The translations under genes and the position numbers were made by a program. 35,737 bases of DNA from Catenulispora sp. (GTDB lineage: Bacteria; Actinomycetota; Actinomycetes; Streptomycetales; Catenulisporaceae): the NCBI GenBank assembly GCA_013361685.1, contig JABFXP010000043.1, positions 1 to 35,737 of the forward strand. Direction: 5' to 3'. Below are positions 15,029 to 24,249 of the stretch, one piece after another (positions within the stretch are counted from its first letter, which is position 1; every line of letters starts with the position of its first letter). Under the pieces are notes generated by a model that made no database searches, was not told the origin of the DNA, and saw only the letters and a list, made by a program, of their open reading frames with translations.

Positions 15029-15137
15029 GGACTGGATTGGACTGGCCAGGACTGGCCTCAAGTCGTCCGAACATCACGCCTAACTTGCGCCACATCACTG
15101 TCTGTTGATGACCCATGTACGTCTGATAATCGTCTGA
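15029..15137. promoter_or_regulatory. operator region between divergent regulators
   Basis: GGACTGG x3 at 10-bp spacing (15029, 15039, 15049) and CGTCTGA x2 at 11-bp spacing (15120, 15131). Confidence 0.6.
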
Positions 15138-15180
15138 CAAACGGTGGACGACTGACCTAACTGTGGTCTATCTTCTAGGC

Positions 15181-15426
15181 ATGCAAGAACCCGTCACCAC
15201 GATCGAGGTCGACGGACAGGCCATCTGGGCCGCGCGCATGCAGGCGGGGATCGAGGTCAAAGCACTCGCCGACGCCGCGGGCGTCTCTTACAGCTACGTC
15301 CGGAAGCTCGAACGCGGCATACGCAGACGCATGAGCCACGAGACCTACCAGCGTCTGCGGGCCGCCCTGCAAGCCGACCCGAAACAGCTTCTCGCCCAGA
15401 CGGGCCAAGCCGAAGAAGGGAAGTGA
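15181..15426 (+). CDS. XRE-family HTH protein (Cro-like)
   Basis: IWAARMQAGIEVKALADAAGVSYSYVRKLERGIRRRMSHETYQRLRAAL. Confidence 0.85.
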   Translation: MQEPVTTIEVDGQAIWAARMQAGIEVKALADAAGVSYSYVRKLERGIRRRMSHETYQRLRAALQADPKQLLAQTGQAEEGK

Positions 15427-15427
15427 A

Positions 15428-15721
15428 ATGACCACCCAGTACGAGAAGTACCAGCGACCGGTGAAGCCCGAGGACCCCGACGCCGAGTACCTGACGATCC
15501 AGGAGACCGCCTACGTCTTCCGGTGCAGCGTGAAGACGATCGAGCGGCGCGCACTGAGCATGGGCCTCGGATCCAAGATCGGGCACCGCAAGATGCTCAG
15601 CCGCGAGGACCGCCGCGCCATGTACGAGGGGCGCCGCGACGGAACCCCGGTCCACATCTCCACGCCGCGTCGCCGCCGGACGGCGAAGAAGCCGGCCACG
15701 CCGGCCCGCGCCGCGGCCTGA
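15428..15721 (+). CDS. excisionase-like helix-turn-helix protein
   Basis: EYLTIQETAYVFRCSVKTIERRALSMGLGSKIGHRKMLSREDRRAMYEG. Confidence 0.75.
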   Translation: MTTQYEKYQRPVKPEDPDAEYLTIQETAYVFRCSVKTIERRALSMGLGSKIGHRKMLSREDRRAMYEGRRDGTPVHISTPRRRRTAKKPATPARAAA

Positions 15722-15812
15722 GCCCTCTGCGGGCCGCCCGCCGTTTCTGCCGAGTCCCGGCGGCCGGCCCTGATCCACCCCAACCCAACCTGATCAAGAG
15801 AAGGAGTGGACC

Positions 15813-16310
15813 TTGTCCACATCATCGCAGAACGAGCCTGCGCAGAAGCAGGCGATTGTCCCCCTGAGCGCGGAGCGGCTCTCCGAGATCCGCACCCAGC
15901 TCGGCGACGCGAAGCCCGCCACCGACGCGCTGCTCGTCGAAATCGCCCAGCAGGTGAAGGACCGCCGTGAGCACAACCACGGCGACACCGCCGACTGGGA
16001 CTGGTACTGCCTGAACGCCTCCGGATGGCTCGGCGACCGCATGCCGTTCGTGCTGCGGCGCCTGCTGGACGCGGAGGCCGAGGTCGAGCGGCTGACGGCG
16101 GAGCTGGCGAAGTACGTGGGCCACGAGCCGACGCTCGCCGAGGAGGCCCAGTACCGGTACGAGCAGCAGGTGCGGTACGCCGCCGCTCTGGAGGCGTCGA
16201 TCTGCCAGTGCGAGCCCGCGTGCGAGGGCGGCGAGTACCTGCACGCCGCTGACTGCCCGGTCGTGCCGATCCAGATGCAGACCTTCGACGCCGCCGGCGG
16301 TGCGGCGTGA
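15813..16310 (+). CDS. hypothetical protein (165 aa)
   Basis: ORF in the early operon with upstream AGAAGGAG. Confidence 0.7.
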   Translation: MSTSSQNEPAQKQAIVPLSAERLSEIRTQLGDAKPATDALLVEIAQQVKDRREHNHGDTADWDWYCLNASGWLGDRMPFVLRRLLDAEAEVERLTAELAKYVGHEPTLAEEAQYRYEQQVRYAAALEASICQCEPACEGGEYLHAADCPVVPIQMQTFDAAGGAA

Positions 16311-16483
16311 CGGCCCCGGCGCCGCGCACGATCGCGGACCTGAACGTGTCGGTGGAGGTGCTGCTGGAGCGGTTGCGGCTGTCGCTGCCGGTGGACGACC
16401 CGGACCGGCACTCGCTGGACACGGTCGCGGACGAGGCGTTCGCCCGCCTCGCCCCCGGCTACCCCCTGGAGGTGGCCCGGTGA
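16307..16483 (+). CDS. hypothetical protein (58 aa)
   Basis: GTG start overlapping the previous stop; TIADLNVSVEVLLERLRLSLPVDDPDRHSLDTVADEAFARL. Confidence 0.5.
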   Translation: MTAPAPRTIADLNVSVEVLLERLRLSLPVDDPDRHSLDTVADEAFARLAPGYPLEVAR

Positions 16484-16800
16484 GCGCCCCCGTCCGCCAC
16501 TACGCGGCCCTGCTGGTGACGACCGACCCGACCGCCCCGGATGCCCAGGCGACGATGGCGGACCTGCGCGCCGCCCTGTGCCTCGCCTCCGGTGTCCACC
16601 TGGACGACATCGACCCGGCGCTGGGCTACGACATGTCGCGCCGCTCCTTCGACACGGCCCGCGCCTCGTGGGGCTCCGGCCCGCTCGGGCTGTCGTGCGA
16701 GCGGCTGCGGACCGGCTACGAGCGGGCCACCGCCTACTGGGCGGCACGCCGACCGGAGTGGATGGCCGACTGGCCCCAGCCCGAGGCGGTGGCAGCGTGA
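16480..16800 (+). CDS. hypothetical protein
   Basis: GTG start (GTGA overlap); VSAPVRHYAALLVTTDPTAPDAQATMADLRAAL... Confidence 0.65.
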   Translation: MSAPVRHYAALLVTTDPTAPDAQATMADLRAALCLASGVHLDDIDPALGYDMSRRSFDTARASWGSGPLGLSCERLRTGYERATAYWAARRPEWMADWPQPEAVAA

Positions 16801-17150
16801 TGGAGCGCATCTGGCTGTCGCAGTTGCCCTCGACGGATCCAGCGTTCGGCCCGCTGCAGCGCGCGGAGCGGCTGTCGGACCCGGAGGACTGGCAGGTGCT
16901 GGCGTTCTGGCACCGGCAGGCCGTCGCCGAGGCCGCATGGGGTGCGGGCCTGGACGCGATGGAGGACCGGGCCCGGGAGAAGCGCGAGTTCGCGGCCCGG
17001 CAGGCCGAGCGGGCGGACGACCCGAGCGACCTGCCCGGCGTGCATGCCGCCGAGTTGGAGGCCCTCGGGTACGCGCTGGGGCTGACCGCGGTCCGCGTCG
17101 CCGTGCGCGACCGACAGCAGGCCCTCGCCAGGGCGGGGGTGGCGGCGTGA
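16800..17150 (+). CDS. hypothetical protein
   Basis: TGATG overlap; MERIWLSQLPSTDPAFGPLQRAERL... Confidence 0.65.
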   Translation: MERIWLSQLPSTDPAFGPLQRAERLSDPEDWQVLAFWHRQAVAEAAWGAGLDAMEDRAREKREFAARQAERADDPSDLPGVHAAELEALGYALGLTAVRVAVRDRQQALARAGVAA

Positions 17151-17368
17151 GCGTGCTCGACGCCTTCGCCCTCGTCGTGGTGGCCGTGTTCGTCGTGGCT
17201 CTGGTGGCGGTGCCGGTGGCGTCGTGGCGGACGGCTCGGGAGCGCCGGGCTGACCGTGCGGAGCGCCGGGCCGCCGAGGCCCTGGCCCGGGACTTCGCCG
17301 CCTCCGACCGTGCGGGCTTCGTGATCCGCCCGAACTGGGACGACGACCCGAAGGGCGGTGCCCGATGA
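17147..17368 (+). CDS. small membrane protein
   Basis: VSVLDAFALVVVAVFVVALVAVPVASWRTARERR, one TM segment then basic/charged tail. Confidence 0.65.
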   Translation: MSVLDAFALVVVAVFVVALVAVPVASWRTARERRADRAERRAAEALARDFAASDRAGFVIRPNWDDDPKGGAR

Positions 17369-17553
17369 CCCCGCGTCCGGCCGGCTGCGACGGCCCCGAC
17401 TGCTTCCTCGGCGACTCCGGCTGGCTCCACTACCCGGACTGCGCCACCCAGCAGCCCCCCGCCCCGTGGCCCGACATGGCGGCCGAGACCGCCCTCGAAG
17501 ACGGCGTGTACCGCCGCACCCAGACCACCACGCCCGAGAGGAGCGCGGCATGA
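17365..17553 (+). CDS. hypothetical protein (62 aa)
   Basis: ATGA overlap; MTPRPAGCDGPDCFLGDSGWLHYPDC. Confidence 0.55.
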   Translation: MTPRPAGCDGPDCFLGDSGWLHYPDCATQQPPAPWPDMAAETALEDGVYRRTQTTTPERSAA

Positions 17554-18167
17554 CCGACTACCGCACCAAAGCCGAGAAGGACGCCGCCGAGCGCTTCCCG
17601 CGCGAGACCGCCAACCACCAGATGACGATCCTCCACGACGACGGGCTGTACCGGCACCTGCGGTTCGCCCAGCCGAAGCCCGCCAGCTCCAGTTACTGGT
17701 TCGACCTGATCACCTGGCCCGGCTCGCTTACCATCCGGGGCGACCTCGGCGAGTCCTACACCTTCTCGCGCCTGCCGGACATGTTCGAGTTCTTCCGCGG
17801 CCCCGTCGGACAGATCAACGCGCACTACTGGTCCGAGAAGCTCGACAACCACCGGGACTCCGCGAAGGAGTACAGCGAGGAGGCGTTCGCCAACGTCGTC
17901 TGGACCTACGTCCGCGAGTGCGGCGAGGGACGCCGGGGACTGGCGAAGGCCATCCAGCAAGAGATCTTCGACCCGGGATTCTGCTGCGACGAGCAGACCG
18001 CCAGGGACGCCCTGGAAGGCTTCGAGTACCAGGGCTTCAAGATCCACGACGTGTGGGAGCTGTCCTTCCACAACTACAAGTGGACGTTCCTGTGGGCGTG
18101 CCACGCGATCGTGTGGGGCATCGCGCAGTACGACGCCGCGAAGACCCCCGCCAAGGCGGTGGCGTGA
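17550..18167 (+). CDS. conserved actinophage hypothetical protein (205 aa)
   Basis: MTDYRTKAEKDAAERFPRETANHQMTILHDDGLYRHLRFAQPKPASSSYWFDLITWPGSLTIRGD. Confidence 0.8.
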   Translation: MTDYRTKAEKDAAERFPRETANHQMTILHDDGLYRHLRFAQPKPASSSYWFDLITWPGSLTIRGDLGESYTFSRLPDMFEFFRGPVGQINAHYWSEKLDNHRDSAKEYSEEAFANVVWTYVRECGEGRRGLAKAIQQEIFDPGFCCDEQTARDALEGFEYQGFKIHDVWELSFHNYKWTFLWACHAIVWGIAQYDAAKTPAKAVA

Positions 18168-18577
18168 TGACCCCGGACAGTGTGGACGACCTGTACGAGC
18201 AGGCCGTGCACGAGCCCGCGTTCTCCAACAGCGACGAGGGCTACGGGTGGATGGACAACTGGTGCGACCGGTGCGTCCACGACAAGTCCGCTCGCTCGAA
18301 GACCGAGGTCGGGCCGGGCTGCCCGCTGGTGCTGGTCGCGTTGATGGGCCGCCGCCCGATGCAGTGGCTCGACGGCCCGCGCGACCAGCACGGCCGATAC
18401 TCGATCGCCGACCAGTACCACTGCATCGAGTTCCGCAGCGAGGACGACGGGCCGAGCCCGGAACCCACGCCGATCCCGACGCCGCCGGGGCAGGGCGAGT
18501 TGCTGCCGCGTGAGCCCTTCGAGGTCGTGCGGATGCTGACGCCACTGCCCAACCCGGCCATGGCGGAGGTGGCGTGA
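18167..18577 (+). CDS. hypothetical protein
   Basis: MTPDSVDDLYEQAVHEPAFSNSDEGYGWMDNWCDRCVHD... Confidence 0.7.
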   Translation: MTPDSVDDLYEQAVHEPAFSNSDEGYGWMDNWCDRCVHDKSARSKTEVGPGCPLVLVALMGRRPMQWLDGPRDQHGRYSIADQYHCIEFRSEDDGPSPEPTPIPTPPGQGELLPREPFEVVRMLTPLPNPAMAEVA

Positions 18578-18780
18578 TGGACGGCGGTCTGCTGCTGATC
18601 CTCGCCCTGACGGCCGTCCTGTGTGCCGCGGCTTACGTGTACGAGCGCGTCCGCCGTGGCGGCCCCCGCCGCGGTCCGTGGACCGACCAGCCCGGCCGCG
18701 CACGGCGCGCGGCCACGCAGGCGGAGATCGACGCCGCCTTCGCCGAGATCACCAAACGCGAGAAGGGAGGCCGGTCATGA
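18577..18780 (+). CDS. small membrane protein (N-terminal TM)
   Basis: MDGGLLLILALTAVLCAAAYVYERVRR. Confidence 0.6.
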   Translation: MDGGLLLILALTAVLCAAAYVYERVRRGGPRRGPWTDQPGRARRAATQAEIDAAFAEITKREKGGRS

Positions 18781-18992
18781 CCACGGCTATGGCCCTGCAC
18801 CCGCGGCTGGCGCTGCTGCTGGCGGTGATCCGCACCCAGGGCGGCGAATGGACGACGGCCCGCGTCGGCGACGCCTACGACGCCCCCAAGCACACCACCC
18901 ACAGCCGCGACCTCGAACGGCTGACCCGGGACGGGCACCTCCAGCGGCACGACGCCAAGGGCCGCACCTACTACACGCTCCGGGAGGCGTGA
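18777..18992 (+). CDS. winged-helix-like small protein
   Basis: ATGA overlap; LLLAVIRTQGGEWTTARVGDAYDAPKHTTHSRDLERLTRDGHLQRHDAKGRTYYTL. Confidence 0.6.
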   Translation: MTTAMALHPRLALLLAVIRTQGGEWTTARVGDAYDAPKHTTHSRDLERLTRDGHLQRHDAKGRTYYTLREA

Positions 18993-19429
18993 TGAGCCTG
19001 ATCACCACACTGCGCGCCCCGGGCACGGGCCGGCGGCAGGCCGACCCGATAGCCCGGCTGGCGGCGGAGAACCAGCGACTGCAGGAGCAGGTCGACCAGG
19101 CGCGCGCCGAACTCCGGCACACCGCGTCGGTGCTGGGCGAGTTCGTGGTCCTGCTCGGCGAGGAACAGGCCGCGCACTGGCAGACCCGCGAGGAACGCGA
19201 CCAGGCCGTGCGCGCCAACCGCAGCAACTCGGAAGCGGAGACCTTGCAGACCGACGTCACCGCACTGCGAGCCGCCATCGCCGACCAGTACGTCGAGGAG
19301 CCCGGCCCGGGCCCGCAGTACCGCCCGTACCCCCGCTTCCCCACCAACCGCATCCGCGTCGTGCCCCTGTGGCTTGCCCCGTTCGCCACCACCGACCCCG
19401 GCCACGTCCGCCTCGGAGGTGCGGCGTGA
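18992..19429 (+). CDS. coiled-coil hypothetical protein
   Basis: ORF from ATG 18992; AAENQRLQEQVDQARAELRHTASVL. Confidence 0.6.
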   Translation: MSLITTLRAPGTGRRQADPIARLAAENQRLQEQVDQARAELRHTASVLGEFVVLLGEEQAAHWQTREERDQAVRANRSNSEAETLQTDVTALRAAIADQYVEEPGPGPQYRPYPRFPTNRIRVVPLWLAPFATTDPGHVRLGGAA

Positions 19430-19719
19430 GCAGCGGGCTGATGGTGACGGTCGCCGGGGAGCAGGTCCCGCTGGACGAGTGCGGCTGGTTCCAGCGCGAG
19501 AAGTGCGGCTGCATCATCGCCGCCGTCGTCGCGGTGGTCGGCAGCCGCGTCATCGCGACCGCGGAGCAGGCCCACAAACATATGACGCCGAGCGCGCACA
19601 CCCGGGCGAAGGAAGACCGCGAGGGCTGCACGTGGGAGCTGATGACCATGGCCCACTACCGGCAGCACATCGGCCGCAGGTGGGAGTGCGACCAGCACCG
19701 GAAGGACGGTGCCGCATGA
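19426..19719 (+). CDS. hypothetical protein
   Basis: GTG start overlapping the previous stop; Cys/His-rich. Confidence 0.6.
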   Translation: MSSGLMVTVAGEQVPLDECGWFQREKCGCIIAAVVAVVGSRVIATAEQAHKHMTPSAHTRAKEDREGCTWELMTMAHYRQHIGRRWECDQHRKDGAA

Positions 19720-19913
19720 CCCGCCGCGGCATCCTCTACGACCCGGCGAAGCCCGACATGGCCGTGCTCGACATTGAGGGCCCCGAGTTCCTCGCCACGG
19801 GCTGGGCGGCCGACCTCGACGGGCCACCGCCGCGGCCCGGCAGCCACCGGCCCGGCTGCAGGTTCGCCGACCTCCGACTCGACGACGCCTGCCCCTGCCA
19901 GCCCCCGCTGTAA
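19716..19913 (+). CDS. hypothetical protein
   Basis: ATGA overlap; MTRRGILYDPAKPDMAVLDIEGPEF... Confidence 0.55.
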   Translation: MTRRGILYDPAKPDMAVLDIEGPEFLATGWAADLDGPPPRPGSHRPGCRFADLRLDDACPCQPPL

Positions 19914-19919
19914 CAGACC

Positions 19920-19961
19920 GGCTGGTGTCCGGCCGTGACCACCACCGGCCGGACACCAGCC
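19920..19961 (+). terminator. intercistronic hairpin (attenuator or processing site)
   Basis: GGCTGGTGTCCGGCC / GGCCGGACACCAGCC, 15 bp, no U-tract. Confidence 0.55.
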
Positions 19962-20033
19962 CACCACAACCCACGAAGGCCGCGACCAGCCGAAATGGCC
20001 ACGGCCCCCCACCAACCATGCCAGGAGAACCCG

Positions 20034-20638
20034 TGATCGAGAACACCAGCAGCCCCGAGAGCAGTGAAACGTTCGGGCTCGCAGCCATCGCCGTCGCCAT
20101 GGGCGGCCACAGCATCGACAGCCTCATCGAGGCACAGGAGCAGCGAGGCCAGCAGCAACTCGTCCACTCCGACCGGCTGCCGACCAACCTGCGCGACCCG
20201 CAGGAGGACTTCGAAGCCGTCGGCTTCACCTTCGGCGACCCCGACCCGCGTGACCCGCTGTTCATGCCCGCCACATTGCCCGACGGCTGGAAGCGCGAGG
20301 GGTCCGACCACGCCATGTGGTCCTATCTCGTGGACGACCTCGGCCGCCGCAGGGCCTCCATCTTCTACAAGGCCGCGTTCTACGACCGCGACGCGTTCAT
20401 GTCGCTCAACACCGTGTACGGCTACGTCGCGGATCAGATGCGCGAGGGCAAGCCGATCGTCACCGACGACTCGTGGGCAACCCCCGCGGCGGTCCTCGAA
20501 GCGGCCCGCAAGGGCATCGAGCGTGCCAGCGAAGAGATCGACACCTGGGCCCAGTACGGCAACGCCAAGTACGTCGCCAAGTACAAGGCCGAACGGGACG
20601 CGTGGGCTGCTGTCGCCGCCGCCCACGACAACGCCTGA
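20034..20638 (+). CDS. hypothetical phage protein (GTG start)
   Basis: VIENTSSPESSETFGLAAIAVAMGG...; DHAMWSYLVDDLGRRRASIFYKAAFYDRDAF. Confidence 0.75.
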
Positions 20639-20750
20639 CCACCCCAGCCGGCCGCGTCGAGCCCCTCCCCCCAGGCTCCGCCGGCCAGGTCCCGCCCCGC
20701 CACCCCCCAACGGGGCGGGACCACCCCAGCCAGCACCACGAAGAGGAGAC

Positions 20751-21521
20751 ATGAGCAGCAGCAACCAGAAGGCGCCGTTGGCCTTCGTGGACACGGAAAC
20801 GACGCACCTGTCCGCCGAGCTCGGCGAGGTGTGGGAAGTCGCCATCATCCTGCGCGACGGCGACGGCGACGGCGAGCACGTCTGGCAGTTCACCCCGCGC
20901 ACCATCGACGCCGAGATCCACGGCGAGGCGCTGCGCATCGGCCGGTTCGAGGAGCGCTTCGCTGTCCCGGACGGCTGCACCGCGGCGTACACCGCAGACG
21001 GCGACATCGACCCCATGACCCGCGACGACGCGATCACGGAGATCACCGCCACCCTCTCCGGCGCCGTCCTCGTCGCGAACAATGCCGCATTCGACGACCG
21101 ACACCTCCGCAAACTCCTCGACCTGCGCGAGGAAGAGCAGCCGTGGTGCCACCGGCCCACCTGCATCATGGCCCGCGCCGAGGGCTACCTGTGGGCGACC
21201 GACCCGCACTGGATGGCTGAGCAGGAAGCGGCAGTCGGTCAGGTCTCCTCGCGAGTCCTGTCGCGCCGGCTGGGCGTGGAACCGCCCGGCGGCGACGTTG
21301 CCCACACTGCGCTTGGGGATGCCCGGTGGGTGATGGCCGTCCACGATGCGATCACCGCCCCGCGGGTCGTTCGGGCGTGGGCCGACGACGAGATCGTGAC
21401 CTGCTCGCACAACCGCTGCTCGAACGGCGAGGGCTACTCGAAGGCCACCGAGCGCGGCTGGACTACCGATCGCGTGAACAACTGGCTGTGCCAGCAGCAT
21501 CCGATCGGCGGTGCCGCGTGA
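20751..21521 (+). CDS. DnaQ-like 3'-5' exonuclease
   Basis: PLAFVDTETTHLSAELGEVWEVAIILRDG...AVLVANNAAFDDRHL...AHTALGDARW, ExoI/II/III-like motifs. Confidence 0.85.
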   Translation: MSSSNQKAPLAFVDTETTHLSAELGEVWEVAIILRDGDGDGEHVWQFTPRTIDAEIHGEALRIGRFEERFAVPDGCTAAYTADGDIDPMTRDDAITEITATLSGAVLVANNAAFDDRHLRKLLDLREEEQPWCHRPTCIMARAEGYLWATDPHWMAEQEAAVGQVSSRVLSRRLGVEPPGGDVAHTALGDARWVMAVHDAITAPRVVRAWADDEIVTCSHNRCSNGEGYSKATERGWTTDRVNNWLCQQHPIGGAA

Positions 21522-22387
21522 CCGCGACCGCCGAAGCCCCCGAGCAGGCCGTACACCCGGCGTGGGACGGGTTCGGCGTCTACCCGGACCTACCGGCCGC
21601 CGACTACCACGCCGATATCGCCCCAGGCGGCAGCCTGTCCTCGACGGGCGCCCGCAAGCTCCTCGTCCCGAGCTGCCCCGCCAAGTTCCAGTACGAGCGC
21701 CTCCACGGCCAGAAGCCCAAGAAGGTCTTCGACTACGGCACCGCCGCCCACCAAGTCGTCCTCGGCAACGGGCCCGAACTCGTCATCTTCGACCGGCCCC
21801 GATGGGACACCGATGCCATCAAAGCCGAGATCGCCGAAGCCCGCGCCAGCGGCGCCATCCCCCTCAAGCCCCACGAGCACGCCCAGATCATGGCCATGGC
21901 CGACGCCCTGCGCCGCCACCCCGAGGCCGCCCCGCTCCTCGAACCCGACAGCGGCGAGGCCGAACAGTCCCTGTTCTGGAAAGACCCCGGAACCGGCATC
22001 ACCTGCCGGGCCCGCATCGACTGGTGGCGCCACGACGGCGAACCCGTCGACTACAAGTCCGCCCGATCTGCCGAGCCGCAGAAGTTCGAGAAGGACTCCT
22101 GGGAGCACGGCTACCCGCAGCAGGACGACTGGTACTGCGCCGGCCTGGAAGCCCTCGGCTACGCCGACGAGCACACGACGATGCGGTTCGTCGTGCAGGA
22201 GAAAGAGCCGCCCTACGTCGTCACCGTCGCCCGCTTCGACCTTGAGGCCCGGCGTATCGCCCGGCTCCTCAATGAGACGTCCCGGCACCTCTACGCCCGC
22301 TGCATGGAGACCGGGCACTGGCCCGGCTACTCGGAGACCACCGAGCTGATCTCCCTGCCCCCGTACATCGAACGCCTCTTCAACTAG
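21518..22387 (+). CDS. PD-(D/E)XK nuclease-like protein (RecE/Cas4-like exonuclease)
   Basis: LSSTGARKLLVPSCPAKFQYER...FDYGTAAHQVVLG...PVDYKSA...YPQQDDWYCAGLEALG. Confidence 0.88.
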   Translation: MTATAEAPEQAVHPAWDGFGVYPDLPAADYHADIAPGGSLSSTGARKLLVPSCPAKFQYERLHGQKPKKVFDYGTAAHQVVLGNGPELVIFDRPRWDTDAIKAEIAEARASGAIPLKPHEHAQIMAMADALRRHPEAAPLLEPDSGEAEQSLFWKDPGTGITCRARIDWWRHDGEPVDYKSARSAEPQKFEKDSWEHGYPQQDDWYCAGLEALGYADEHTTMRFVVQEKEPPYVVTVARFDLEARRIARLLNETSRHLYARCMETGHWPGYSETTELISLPPYIERLFN

Positions 22388-22401
22388 GAGCCCATCCCAC
22401 C

Positions 22402-23394
22402 ATGGCCACCAATCCGATTCAGCGCGCCGGCCAGCAGATGGCCCACCGGTCGCCCCAGCAGCAAGACGACGAGTACGACGACAGCCCGTTCACCTTCCGC
22501 CCGGCCACCCGCGAGCGCGTCAAGGCCCGCATGTCCATCCAGGGCGTCGCCGGCTCCGGCAAGACGTGGACGGCGCTCAATGTTGCCCACGGCCTCAACG
22601 GCGGCGAGCGGTTCGCCGTCATCGACACCGAACGCGAATCCGCCTCCCTGTACCTGGGCGTCAACGGCATCCAGTTCGACTCCTGCTCCATGCACCGCTA
22701 CGACCCTCGCGACCTCGTCAAGGCCCTCGCGCAGGCCGCCAAGGCGGGTTACGGCACGGTAGTCGTGGACTCCCTGTCGCACTTCTGGAACGGCACAGAC
22801 GGCACCCTCGACCAGGTCGAGAAGGCCAAGGCCAAGTACGGCGGCAACAGCTTCGCGGGCTGGAAAGACGGCACCCCGATGCAGAACGCCATGATCGACG
22901 CCCTGCTGTCCTACCCGGGTCACGTCATCGCGACGATGCGGTCCCACACCGAGTGGGTGCTGCAGGAGAACGACCGCGGACGTAAGGAGCCCGTCGCCGT
23001 CGGCATGCGGGCCGAGCAGCGCAAGGGCGTCGAGTACGAGTTCAGCGTCGTCGCCGAGATGGACGTCAACAACCGGCTGCGGTTCCTCAAGTCCCGCTGC
23101 CCCGCCTTCCACCAGCAGGTACTGGAGAAGCCCGACGGGATCCGGGACATCGCCAAGCCGCTCCTGGACTGGCTGAACGACGGCGCTGAGGGAGTAGACC
23201 CCGCCGGCTACATCGACGACGCCAAGTCAGAGAAGGCCACAGCCGAGAGTCTGCTCGCACTCTTCCGCGAGGTTGAGGCCCGCGGGCTGCTCGCCACCCC
23301 GCTGCTGCACCCGGACACCGGCAAGCCCACGAACCTCGGCGACTACATCCGCGAACGCGGCACCGCGCTGAAGAAGCCCCAGCCCCCGCAGTAG
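22402..23394 (+). CDS. AAA/RecA-like ATPase of the Sak4 single-strand annealing type
   Basis: SIQGVAGSGKTWTALNVAHGL (Walker A), VVVDSLSHFW (Walker B); adjacent to the nuclease. Confidence 0.82.
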   Translation: MATNPIQRAGQQMAHRSPQQQDDEYDDSPFTFRPATRERVKARMSIQGVAGSGKTWTALNVAHGLNGGERFAVIDTERESASLYLGVNGIQFDSCSMHRYDPRDLVKALAQAAKAGYGTVVVDSLSHFWNGTDGTLDQVEKAKAKYGGNSFAGWKDGTPMQNAMIDALLSYPGHVIATMRSHTEWVLQENDRGRKEPVAVGMRAEQRKGVEYEFSVVAEMDVNNRLRFLKSRCPAFHQQVLEKPDGIRDIAKPLLDWLNDGAEGVDPAGYIDDAKSEKATAESLLALFREVEARGLLATPLLHPDTGKPTNLGDYIRERGTALKKPQPPQ

Positions 23395-23454
23395 CCCCGG
23401 ACCACGGCCGGCCCGGGGCGAATCCGGGCCGGCCTTCCCCAAGGAGACCATGCC

Positions 23455-23859
23455 GTGAAGGCATTCAGCATCAAGCAGCCCTGGATCGACGCGATCCTGT
23501 ACGGCGGCAAAGGGCCGGAGAACCGGTCGTGGCCGCTGCCGGCGAAGTACGTCGGCGTTCCCGTGCTGCTCCACTCTTCCGCCGCACTCGACCGCCGGGC
23601 CGTACTGCCCGCCGGTGTGGACACGTCCGGCTGGCCCGGCGTCCGCGGTGCCATCCTCGCCCAGGCCACGTTCACCGGCTGCCACCTCGACGCCGGATGC
23701 TGCGAACTGTGGGGGCAGCGGCACGTCTTCCACTGGCAGCCCGCCGACATCCACGTGCTGCCCGAGCCCGTGCCCGCGAAGGGTGCGCTGCAGTTCTGGA
23801 CGCCCGCCCCGGACATCCTCGCCGCCGTGCACGAGCAGCTCGGGGCGGTGGCCCGGTGA
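23455..23859 (+). CDS. ASCH-domain-like protein
   Basis: MKAFSIKQPWIDAILYGGKGPENRSWPLPAKYVGVPVLLHSSAA. Confidence 0.75.
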   Translation: MKAFSIKQPWIDAILYGGKGPENRSWPLPAKYVGVPVLLHSSAALDRRAVLPAGVDTSGWPGVRGAILAQATFTGCHLDAGCCELWGQRHVFHWQPADIHVLPEPVPAKGALQFWTPAPDILAAVHEQLGAVAR

Positions 23860-24179
23860 GCCGCCTCCACCACGCACCGCCGTGCGATACGTGCCCGTGC
23901 CCCGCCTGGGGTCTTGAGTGCACCGAGCACCGCAAGCCCACGCAGTCGCCGGTACAGGAAACCCCCACGCACTCCGGCCCCGGCTACGACCTGCTCCCGC
24001 TGCCGGCCCGCGGTGACGCCGTCGAGCAGTGGCTGAAGGCCCAGCGGGACGAGCACGTGGACGGCTACGGCCCGACGCCCGGCTGGTACGCGCTCGACCG
24101 AGCCCTCAACCGCTACCGCATCCACGCCGAAAGCGGCACGCCACTCGACCAGGACATCAACGCCGAAGTCCCGTTCTGA
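23856..24179 (+). CDS. hypothetical protein
   Basis: GTG overlap; VSRLHHAPPCDTCPCPAWGLECTEH... Confidence 0.55.
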   Translation: MSRLHHAPPCDTCPCPAWGLECTEHRKPTQSPVQETPTHSGPGYDLLPLPARGDAVEQWLKAQRDEHVDGYGPTPGWYALDRALNRYRIHAESGTPLDQDINAEVPF

Positions 24180-24249
24180 CCCACCAGCCGCCCGCCCCAC
24201 CGGGCGGCCACCACCGCAGCATCCCGCCAGACCCCGACAGGAGACCGAG

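Noticed and set aside
15794-17551. 585-aa minus-strand ORF and the similar 18787..20316(-), 19736..21169(-)
   Set aside because: Low-complexity Arg/Ala/Ser translations opposite a chain of overlapping, SD-preceded plus-strand genes
23450-23458. Two-codon minimal ORF ATGCCGTGA before the ASCH-like gene
   Set aside because: Overlaps a normal SD-to-GTG start; likely chance
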